Source of the DNA: an uncultured Gemmatimonadota bacterium
GTDB lineage: Bacteria; Gemmatimonadota; Gemmatimonadetes; Gemmatimonadales; Gemmatimonadaceae
Length of the DNA: 5,582 nt
NCBI GenBank assembly: GCA_946479995.1
Contig: CAMLIU010000131.1
Span: forward strand, 1-5,582
Direction of reading: 5' to 3'
Made by a program: the position numbers and the translations under genes. The notes under the pieces were generated by a model that did no database searches, was not told where the DNA came from, and saw nothing but the letters and a program-made list of their open reading frames with translations. Below, piece by piece: positions 1 through 5,369 of this stretch (its first letter is position 1; each line of letters begins with the position of its first letter).

Positions 1-806
1 AGCTCGCGCATCTGCGACGGCGGCACGAGCGTGTCGCCCTGGGCGGCGATGAGCGTCGTCGGCACCGCGATGTGCTCGGGAACCACACGGTGCAGGTCGC
101 CCGAGAGCGACAGCGCGAGGAAGCGGGCGGGCGTCACCCGCTCGGCGAATCGTTCCCCGGCATGCCGCAGGTAGCGCTCGACGTCGAAGGTGGTCGCAGT
201 CTCGCCGACGTGCATCGGGTCGACGGGCGGGAATCGCTCGGCGAACTCGCGTGCCGAGCGGTACGTCGTCATCGCCAGCCCGCGCGCAATGATCATCGCT
301 TCCACCGCTTCGCCGGTGCGCAGCCCCAGCTCCACCGTGGCCCGCTGGAGCGAGCGCAGCGCGGTGGACATGGGGTACGCCTCGTGCGCGGCACTGATCA
401 CGACGAGTCGGCGCACGCGCTCCGGCCAACGCTCCGCCAGCGCCAGTGCCACCATGCCACCGTACGACGCGCCGATCGCCGCATCCAGCTGCTCGACGCC
501 GAGCGCATCGAGCAGCTCCACGATCGCCGCCGCCTGGTCGTGCGTCGTGATCACGCGGGCGGGAAGTCCCTGCTCGTCGCATCCTCCGTCGAGGAACTCC
601 ACGCCGAGAACGCGACGCGTCGTCGTGTCGAGCGCTCGCCCGGCGCCTCCGATTCCCTCCCACCAACCCGGAGCGGGATCTTCGGCGCTGCTCAACACGT
701 GGCGCGTCGCCGAGATGCCACCCAGGGCGAGCACCACAGGAGCCTCCACAGGCCCGATGAGCTCGAACTCGACCGACGGACGAGCGGCGAGTGCGAGCAC
801 ACTCAC
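1..806 (-). CDS. metX: MetX-type homoserine O-acyltransferase (alpha/beta hydrolase), 3' end cut off by the window edge
   Basis: This enzyme transfers an acyl group (acetyl or succinyl) from CoA to the homoserine hydroxyl, the first committed step of methionine synthesis, in the cytoplasm. The 268 visible residues show a GWWEGIGGAGRALDT segment (residues 47-61), equivalent to the family's GWW-x-G-x-x-GPG-x-x-DT region. The nucleophile elbow GASYGGM has Ser114, and an AAQGDTLVPP strand carries the probable catalytic Asp257. The catalytic His and roughly 60-80 residues lie beyond position 1. The GTG start at 806 overlaps the hom stop codon (GTGA), so translation is probably coupled and the gene shares the hom promoter and riboswitch. 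The N-terminus is short, and the elbow plus the STALRSLQR segment resemble the short xanthomonad-type proteins, some of which use succinyl-CoA. Sequence alone does not settle acetyl versus succinyl. The family call is firm. Confidence 0.88.
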   Translation of the reverse strand, partial: MSVLALAARPSVEFELIGPVEAPVVLALGGISATRHVLSSAEDPAPGWWEGIGGAGRALDTTTRRVLGVEFLDGGCDEQGLPARVITTHDQAAAIVELLDALGVEQLDAAIGASYGGMVALALAERWPERVRRLVVISAAHEAYPMSTALRSLQRATVELGLRTGEAVEAMIIARGLAMTTYRSAREFAERFPPVDPMHVGETATTFDVERYLRHAGERFAERVTPARFLALSLSGDLHRVVPEHIAVPTTLIAAQGDTLVPPSQMRE

Positions 807-2107
807 GACACGACCCCGCGTGCGGCGGCGGCGAGGTCGCGGCCATCCCCGAAGAGCGACTCGTCCAGCCGTGCGGCGATGGCGTCTCCGCCCTGCGCAT
901 CCAGCTCGCCGAGGACGCGCTGCACCTCGAAAGCCGACAGGTTGCGCGCCACCGTCCAGGCGCGCGTGGCGGCGTGATCGGTGTAGACGAGACCGCAGCG
1001 CGGAATCGTGCGATGCAGCAGCCGCGGCGACGCCGCGACCTCGATTGCCCAGTCACTTGCCCGCGAATCTGGTCCGCACTTCGCCACGCCACGCCGGGAC
1101 GGCTGCCGCGCGGTACAGACGAAATCCGCCAGCAGCGCCGTTGCCGTCGGAGCGCCGCCCGCGCCAGGTCCCGAGGCGGTGAGCGGTGCGCTCCAGCCGG
1201 TGTCCACCTCCACGTGGTTCTGCTCGTCGCGGACGCGACCCAGCGCGCTGGCCGTCGCGACGATCACCGGCTCCACGGTGGCGACGAGCGCCGAGTCGGC
1301 GAGCGTACACTCCGCCACCTGCCGCACCACGCCGCCAAGGCGCGCGGCCAGCCGCACGTAGCGCGCGGGATCGGGGAGCAGCGAGCGGCGGCTGACGTCG
1401 AGGGACTCGGGCGCCACTCCATACGCCGCCCACGCCACGAGCGCGATCTTCGCCGCCGCGTCCCGCCCGTCGAGGTCGCGCGACGCGTCCGCCTCGGCGA
1501 ACCCGGCCGCCCGCGCCGCGGCGAGCGCGTCGTCCAGCGTGCACCCCTGCTCGAGACGACCGAGGACGAAGTTCGTGGTGCCATTCAGGATGCCACGCAC
1601 GCGCGCCGGCGTCCCTCCTCCGAGCGCGTCGTCGAGCAGGCGCAGCACGGGAACGCCACCACCGACGGCGGCATCGTACCGCAGTGTTCCGCCGTGCTGC
1701 CGCGCGAGCGTGTGCAGCGCGCTGCCGTGCGCCGCGAGCAGCTCCTTGTTCGCCGTCACCAGCTCGCGTCCGTTGCACAGCGCCCATTCGGCGATGCGCC
1801 GCGCCGGATCAACCCCGCCGATCGCCTCGATCACCACGTCCGGCTCGCTGGCGAGGAAGTCGTCCAGCCGCGTGGTGAGCAACGCGTGATCGAAGTCGGC
1901 GGAACGCTCCTTCGCGAGGTCGCGCACCAGCACGCGCGTGATCTCCACGCGCTTTCCGAACCGTTCCTCGATCGCGCCTTGACGGGCGGTCAGCTCACGG
2001 AGCAGTGCGCTCCCCACCGCGCCACATCCGGCGAGCGCCACGCGCACGGTGCGGGTGGCGGCCCACGGCTCGACGACGTCCCTGCTGACTTCGGCAACGC
2101 TGCTCAT
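803..2107 (-). CDS. hom: homoserine dehydrogenase
   Basis: The enzyme reduces aspartate semialdehyde to homoserine with NAD(P)H, the branch point to threonine and methionine. The 434-residue product has a Rossmann nucleotide-binding loop GCGAVGS (28-33 and following), a catalytic-core GRELVTANKELLA segment with Lys121, and GGGVPVL (149-155). It also has ILNGTTNFVLGRL (173-185) and the active-site stretch EADASRDLDGRDAAAK (205-220). There Glu205, Asp216 and Lys220 line up with yeast Glu208, Asp219 and Lys223. The core closes with ASGPGAGGAPTATALLADF (311-329). The following ~105 residues make it as long as ACT-domain enzymes, but I see no clear ACT signature in them. The ATG at 2107 is supported by GAGGA 8 nt upstream. 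A SAM-II-like riboswitch and a terminator precede the gene, and metX follows with a 4-bp overlap. Together these make a methionine-directed hom-metX operon. Confidence 0.95.
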   Translation of the reverse strand: MSSVAEVSRDVVEPWAATRTVRVALAGCGAVGSALLRELTARQGAIEERFGKRVEITRVLVRDLAKERSADFDHALLTTRLDDFLASEPDVVIEAIGGVDPARRIAEWALCNGRELVTANKELLAAHGSALHTLARQHGGTLRYDAAVGGGVPVLRLLDDALGGGTPARVRGILNGTTNFVLGRLEQGCTLDDALAAARAAGFAEADASRDLDGRDAAAKIALVAWAAYGVAPESLDVSRRSLLPDPARYVRLAARLGGVVRQVAECTLADSALVATVEPVIVATASALGRVRDEQNHVEVDTGWSAPLTASGPGAGGAPTATALLADFVCTARQPSRRGVAKCGPDSRASDWAIEVAASPRLLHRTIPRCGLVYTDHAATRAWTVARNLSAFEVQRVLGELDAQGGDAIAARLDESLFGDGRDLAAAARGVVS

Positions 2108-2115
2108 GCGACGAA

Positions 2116-2120
2116 TCCTC
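2116..2120 (-). promoter_or_regulatory. Shine-Dalgarno of hom
   Basis: GAGGA on the minus strand, 8 nt before the ATG at 2107. It fixes the hom start and lies downstream of the terminator, so it is outside the aptamer. This argues for control by transcription termination and not by masking of the ribosome binding site. Confidence 0.7.
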
Positions 2121-2155
2121 GCGATGATGCGATGCCGAAGGGTCGCTGCGGGCCG

Positions 2156-2185
2156 AAAACAAAAAAGCCCGGCGAGCCGCCAGGC
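2156..2185 (-). terminator. intrinsic terminator / attenuator in the hom leader
   Basis: On the minus strand GCCTGGC (2185-2179) pairs with GCCGGGC (2173-2167), giving seven pairs with one G-U and a five-base loop GGCTC. The run TTTTTTGTTTT (2166-2156) follows directly. This has the form of a Rho-independent terminator. It sits between the hom promoter and the hom start codon, 48 nt from the ATG, immediately after the SAM-II-like aptamer. It is therefore best read as the expression platform of the riboswitch and not as the end of the upstream operon. It could also stop read-through from the asparaginase gene. Confidence 0.85.
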
Positions 2186-2191
2186 ATTCGC

Positions 2192-2240
2192 GTTTTAGCA
2201 TTTGTTTAACGTGGCTGCAATAGGCGGCAAATGACCACGG
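2192..2240 (-). ncRNA. SAM-II riboswitch aptamer
   Basis: On the minus strand, stem P1 is CGTGGT (2239-2234) with GCCACG (2215-2210), six pairs including one G-U. The loop starts with CATTTG (2233-2228), which pairs perfectly with CAAATG (2204-2199) downstream of P1 to form the H-type pseudoknot of the SAM-II class. The class-conserved bases are present: TTGCA (2220-2216) just before the P1 3' arm, TTAAA (2209-2205) as the linker, and GCTAAAA (2199-2193) at the 3' end. SAM-II RNAs bind S-adenosylmethionine and are known upstream of metA, metX and related genes, mostly in alphaproteobacteria. Here the RNA heads a hom-metX operon, so excess SAM should switch off homoserine and methionine synthesis. 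Assignment rests on recognised pairing and consensus. The related SAM-V class shares the binding core and is the main alternative. Confidence 0.9.
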
Positions 2241-2264
2241 ACTGCCCTTCAATTGTCTGGCGAC

Positions 2265-2293
2265 ATGATAGGAACGTCGCCCGCCCGCGTCAA
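2265..2293 (-). promoter_or_regulatory. sigma70-type promoter for riboswitch-hom-metX
   Basis: Minus-strand TTGACG (2293-2288) and TATCAT (2270-2265) each match five of six bases of the -35 and -10 consensus and are separated by exactly 17 bp. The expected start is the A at about 2258, seven bases past the -10 box. That places the aptamer about 19 nt into the transcript. The -35 box contains the TGA stop codon of the asparaginase gene. The position, just ahead of a riboswitch, makes it convincing, although no experimental start site is known to me. Confidence 0.75.
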
Positions 2294-3264
2294 GTGTCGC
2301 CGAACAGCGCGTGCAGTCGGTCGTGGTCGTATCCGGCACCGAGCGCGAGCATGGCCTCGATCCGTGCCTGTCCCGGACGCCGACCGTAAGCGAAGATGGC
2401 GCCCGCGTCGAGAAGCTGCCGGCCGCCACCGGGATACGCGTAGCTCGCGCCAACCCGACCACGCTGCGCTCGTGAGCTGACGAGGATCGGCCGCCCGCTC
2501 TCCACCCACCGCACCACGCCCTCGAGCATCGCCGGTGGCACGTTGCCGCGTCCCATTGCGGCGAGGACGACCGCCTTCGCCCCGCTCTCGCGCGAGGCGT
2601 CGAGCAGCCGCGCATCCGCGCCTGCGTACGCCGCCACGAGATCCACCGGTGTCGCGGGCTGCTTCGGCATGATTGGCGCCGGCATGTGGCGCACCGCGCG
2701 GTGATAGATCACCTCGCCCTCGTCCACCTCACCCAGCGCACCCAGCCCGGGGCTCTCGAATGCGTCGCGCGCTTCCGTGTGCGTCTTCCCGACCTCGAGG
2801 GCGCTGTGAATGCGCTCGCCGATGCACACGAGCGTGCCACCGCCACGAGACTCCGGGCTCGCCGCCACACGCGTCGCGTCGAGCAGGTTCGACGGGCCGT
2901 CCCACCCGATGTCGCTCGCCGGACGCATGGCGCCGGTGAACACCACCGGCTTGTCGGCCGGCACCGAACGCGCCACGAGATACGCGGTCTCCTCCAGCGT
3001 ATCGGTGCCGTGCGTGACCACCACTCCGTCCACCTCCGGACGCGCCAGGTGCTCGACGATCCGGTTGCGCAGCGACCACATGCGCTCCACCGTCATGTGC
3101 GGCCCGGGGAACCGGCCCCACTGCTCCAGCTCCAGCGCCGCCACCTCGCGCAGGCCTCGCGTGGCCTCCACGATCTCCTCGCCGCTCAGCGCTGGCACGG
3201 CGCCGCCAAGCGCGTCGTCGTGCTTCATCGAGATGGTGCCACCCACGAAGAGGAGAACGATCAT
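2290..3264 (-). CDS. ansA: cytoplasmic L-asparaginase (type I/II family)
   Basis: Hydrolyses asparagine to aspartate and ammonia. With the start at 3264 the protein has 324 residues and begins MIVLLFVGGTISM, the family's usual opening, with nucleophile Thr10. The second catalytic group lies in VVTHGTDTLEETAYL, with Thr87 and Asp88, and Lys160 in GKTHTEARDAF completes it. These correspond to Thr12, Thr89, Asp90 and Lys162 of E. coli AnsB. FTGAMRPASDIGWDGPSNLLDA (109-130) is also typical. No signal peptide is visible, so a cytoplasmic enzyme is expected. The ATG overlaps the stop codon of the upstream reductase (ATGA). An upstream in-frame ATG at 3333 would add a basic 23-residue tail inside that gene and is not used here. 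The AnsB SQDM substrate loop appears as PGPHM (53-57), so substrate preference is uncertain. Its 3' end carries the hom promoter -35 box. Confidence 0.93.
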   Translation of the reverse strand: MIVLLFVGGTISMKHDDALGGAVPALSGEEIVEATRGLREVAALELEQWGRFPGPHMTVERMWSLRNRIVEHLARPEVDGVVVTHGTDTLEETAYLVARSVPADKPVVFTGAMRPASDIGWDGPSNLLDATRVAASPESRGGGTLVCIGERIHSALEVGKTHTEARDAFESPGLGALGEVDEGEVIYHRAVRHMPAPIMPKQPATPVDLVAAYAGADARLLDASRESGAKAVVLAAMGRGNVPPAMLEGVVRWVESGRPILVSSRAQRGRVGASYAYPGGGRQLLDAGAIFAYGRRPGQARIEAMLALGAGYDHDRLHALFGDT

Positions 3265-4016
3265 CCGCAGAGCACGCTCCCGCCGTTCACGTTGAGGATC
3301 TCGCCGGTGATGTGGCGCGCGAGCGGCGAGCACAGAAAGAGGATCGGTCCCGCGATGTCGTCGGCCGAGGCGATCCGGCCGAGGGGAATGGACGACGCGA
3401 TGCGCGCGCGTCCTTCACCCGCCATCGGCTCGGCGACCATGTCGGTGTCCACCCAGCCCGGTGCGATGGCATTCACCGTGATCCCGCGCGGCGCGAGCTC
3501 GACGGCGAGCGACTTCGTGAACGAGATCACCGCCCCCTTCGTCGCCGCGTAGTCGGCGTGCATCGCCTCGCCGCGCTGCCCCGCCGTGCTCGACACGAGC
3601 ACGATGCGCCCACGATCCGACATCGCGCCGGCGACGGCACGCGTGGTGTAGAAGATGGAATCCATGTTCTCCCGGATCGTGCGCAGCCACCGTTCGTCGT
3701 CCATCTCGGTGAGCGGAACCTCCTCCGCCGGCCAGATGCCGGCATTGCCGACGAACAGGTCCAGCCCGCCGAACACGCGCAACGTCTCCGCCACCAGCGA
3801 CTCGGCGCCCTCTCGGGTGGAGATGTCGGCGCCGAAAGCCTCGGCATGGACGCCGAACGCGCGCAGCTCCTCCACCACCCTGGTCGCCTCGGCCATGCGC
3901 GAGCGGTAGCCCACCACTACCTGCGCACCCGATTGGGCGAGCAGGCGTGCCGTCGCCGCGCCGATGCCGCGCGACCCTCCCGTCACCAGCGCGCGCGCGC
4001 CCGAGAGGTTGATCAC
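3261..4016 (-). CDS. short-chain dehydrogenase/reductase, FabG-like
   Basis: A classical 251-residue SDR that oxidises or reduces a carbonyl/alcohol group with NAD(P). It shows the cofactor loop TGGSRGIG (12-19), NAG (91-93), and a catalytic tetrad Asn117, Ser143, Tyr156, Lys160 (YAATK). PGWVDTDM (186-193) and the C-terminal GEILNVNGG (238-246) are also typical. GYRSR at 36-40, after the second strand, places an arginine where NADPH-preferring members have basic residues. It resembles 3-oxoacyl-ACP reductase FabG most, but many SDRs with other substrates look the same, including sugar reductases that would suit the polysaccharide neighbours. The start is GTG at 4016, supported by GGAGAGGA just upstream and by a GTGA overlap with the restored gmhA frame. 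The 3' end overlaps the asparaginase start. Confidence 0.9.
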   Translation of the reverse strand: MINLSGARALVTGGSRGIGAATARLLAQSGAQVVVGYRSRMAEATRVVEELRAFGVHAEAFGADISTREGAESLVAETLRVFGGLDLFVGNAGIWPAEEVPLTEMDDERWLRTIRENMDSIFYTTRAVAGAMSDRGRIVLVSSTAGQRGEAMHADYAATKGAVISFTKSLAVELAPRGITVNAIAPGWVDTDMVAEPMAGEGRARIASSIPLGRIASADDIAGPILFLCSPLARHITGEILNVNGGSVLCG

Positions 4017-4572
4017 AGCGTCCTCTCCACGGCGTCACAGATCACGTGCTCGATGCACAGGTGCAGCTCCTGCGCACGGTCGGTGCGTGACGTGGGGATG
4101 ATCACGTTGTGGTCGGCGAGGGCTTTCAGCTCGCCGCCGTCGCGTGCGCTGAACGCCAGCACCTTCACCCGCTTCGCGCGGCCGAGGCGGCGCGAAGCAC
4201 GTTGGGCGAGTTGCCGCTCGTCGAGTGGATGATCAGGAGGTCACCTTCCTTCGCCAGCGCCTCCACCTGCCGGGCGAACACGTTCTCGAAGCCGATGTCG
4301 TTCCCCGCCGCCGTCAGCAGCGAGGTATCCGTCGTGAGCGCGATGGCGGGATACGCGCGGCGGTTGCGCATGTAGCGCACCACGTACTCGGTGGCCATGT
4401 GCTGGGCATCGGCCGCGCTGCCGCCATTGCCGCAGAAGAAGAGCGTCCCGCCCTTCGTCACGGTGGACTGGACCATCTCCAGTGCACGATCCATCGTCGG
4501 GCCGAGCTCGGAAGCGACGCGTTCTGCCGTTGCCGCCAGCTCTCGCAGCGCTTCGGCGAAGGGTGAGGTCAT
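4013..4572 (-). CDS. gmhA: phosphoheptose isomerase with a single-base frameshift
   Basis: GmhA converts sedoheptulose 7-phosphate to D-glycero-manno-heptose 7-phosphate, the entry to ADP- and GDP-heptose for LPS core or capsule. The first frame (4572-4165, 135 aa) holds the SIS domain: [19 protein letters not shown] (45-63) with His58 and Glu62, matching E. coli His61 and Glu65. [16 protein letters not shown] and the phosphate loop [11 protein letters not shown] (117-127) follow. It then stops at TGA. Adding one base near 4172-4177 continues the family sequence: [11 protein letters not shown], an IIPTS segment, then [11 protein letters not shown]. Gln168 and His176 there match E. coli Gln172 and His180. 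The restored protein has 186 residues, the normal size, and ends in a GTGA overlap with the reductase. This looks like a sequencing error or a recent mutation. A 27-nt gap separates it from the phosphatase gene. Confidence 0.85.
4021..4028 (-). promoter_or_regulatory. Shine-Dalgarno of the short-chain reductase
   Basis: GGAGAGGA on the minus strand, ending 4 nt before the GTG at 4016 (the GGAG core is 8 nt away). It lies within the last codons of the restored gmhA frame and supports GTG as the reductase start. Confidence 0.6.
4172..4177 (-). other. frameshift site in gmhA
   Basis: The minus-strand codons GCG CGA AGC GGG TGA (4179-4165) end the first frame. The conserved family continuation reads AAG CGG GTG AAG in the neighbouring frame, so one base is missing around the CGCGA. 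The first-frame TGA (4167-4165) also overlaps an in-frame GTG (4168-4166) of the second frame, so reinitiation there is formally possible. No canonical X XXY YYZ slippery heptamer is present. Confidence 0.8.
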
Positions 4573-4599
4573 GATGATCTCGTGTAGGGTTTTATCACG

Positions 4600-5349
4600 T
4601 CAGCGGCGCAGGATCCCGCCGAGGCGCGACAGCACGCCGCCGAGGCGGCGCAGCGGTGGCACCGGAAGCACCGGCTCGTCGGCGAGCAGTCGCTTCGCGT
4701 TCGTCTCCGTCATCAGGTCGGCATGCGTCGGCGTTCCATGCTGCAGGAGCCAGTCGCGCGCCGACGCCAGCGAGCGCGAGTCGCCGTGATTGTCGCTCGA
4801 GAAGAGGTCCACCAGCCCTTCGGCCAGCAGCGCGCGCGAGGTCGCCGCGATCGTGCCCCGTCCAGCCAGGCTGGCGACGTCCATCTGGATGACGGCGCCC
4901 GCAGCTCGCCATTCGACGACCTTCTCCGTCGTGCAGCCCCAGTAGCGCTCCGGATGCGCCAGCACCGGCACGAGCCCGCTCGCGCGGATTCTCGCCAGCT
5001 CCGCGCCGGCGCGCGCCGGCACCGCCACACGGGGAAACTCCACCAGCACTGCCGCGGAGCCGCCGAGCGAGAGCTCGCGCGCGCGCAGGTCCACGTTCGG
5101 CTCGTCGAGCATGATCTCCCAGCCGAGTCGCAGCTCGGGGCCGGCGGGTACCGCTGCCCGCAGCTCGTCGAGCAGCTCGGCGTGCCGGGCATAGGGCGCC
5201 TGTGCAGCACGCGATGCCGTGAGGTGCGGCGTGAGCACCACGCACTCCACTCCCTGGTCGGCGAATCGCTTCAGCACCGGCGCTGACCGCTCCACCGACG
5301 GGGAGCCATCGTCCACGCCAGGAAGGAGGTGGGAGTGCAGGTCGATCAT
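4600..5349 (-). CDS. PHP-domain protein-tyrosine phosphatase, CpsB/YwqE type
   Basis: A metal-dependent phosphatase of the PHP superfamily. Characterised relatives (pneumococcal CpsB, Bacillus YwqE) dephosphorylate the tyrosine kinases that control capsule or exopolysaccharide export. The 249 residues match the family's usual length of about 245. Predicted metal ligands appear in order: His5 and His7 in MIDLHSHLLPGVDDGS, His42 in LTPH, Glu78 in GWEIM, Glu104 in LVEFP, His132 in LAHPERY, and Asp186/His188 in SSDNHG. The start at 5349 is firm because the first metal motif begins at residue 2. The C-terminus (230-249) is a Pro/Gly/Arg-rich basic tail. Placement just before gmhA supports a polysaccharide role, but no tyrosine kinase gene is visible here, so the physiological substrate is inferred. 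A generic PHP phosphoesterase remains possible. Confidence 0.87.
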   Translation of the reverse strand: MIDLHSHLLPGVDDGSPSVERSAPVLKRFADQGVECVVLTPHLTASRAAQAPYARHAELLDELRAAVPAGPELRLGWEIMLDEPNVDLRARELSLGGSAAVLVEFPRVAVPARAGAELARIRASGLVPVLAHPERYWGCTTEKVVEWRAAGAVIQMDVASLAGRGTIAATSRALLAEGLVDLFSSDNHGDSRSLASARDWLLQHGTPTHADLMTETNAKRLLADEPVLPVPPLRRLGGVLSRLGGILRR

Positions 5350-5369
5350 CGGCTGTTCCGCGCTCGCAG

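Noticed and set aside
72..1182. Two overlapping plus-strand open frames opposite metX and the end of hom.
   Set aside because: Low-complexity Arg/Ser/Ala products, while the minus strand encodes a clear MetX. These are shadows.
791..2209. Long plus-strand open frame (472 codons) opposite hom.
   Set aside because: Its product is Arg/His-rich with no motif, and it lies antisense to a textbook homoserine dehydrogenase. It is a GC-rich shadow frame.
3265..3333. Upstream ATG at 3333 as the asparaginase start.
   Set aside because: It would add a 23-residue Arg-rich tail lying inside the reductase gene. The ATG at 3264 gives the family's normal N-terminus and an ATGA overlap.
4165..4180. Programmed -1 ribosomal frameshifting in gmhA.
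   Set aside because: The sequence around CGCGAAGC is not a slippery X XXY YYZ heptamer, and the family is not known to use recoding.
2686..4232. Plus-strand open frames opposite asparaginase, the reductase and gmhA.
   Set aside because: No recognisable domain, and the minus-strand genes in the same place have complete catalytic motifs.
4573..4599. AT-richer GATAAAA in the gap upstream of gmhA as a possible -10 box.
   Set aside because: No -35 hexamer at a suitable distance and the gap is only 27 nt within an apparent operon.
5005..5020. Perfect 16-base palindrome GCCGGCGCGCGCCGGC inside the phosphatase gene.
   Set aside because: It encodes ordinary Ala/Arg/Gly codons in very GC-rich DNA, with no companion sites or U-tract. 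Probably chance.
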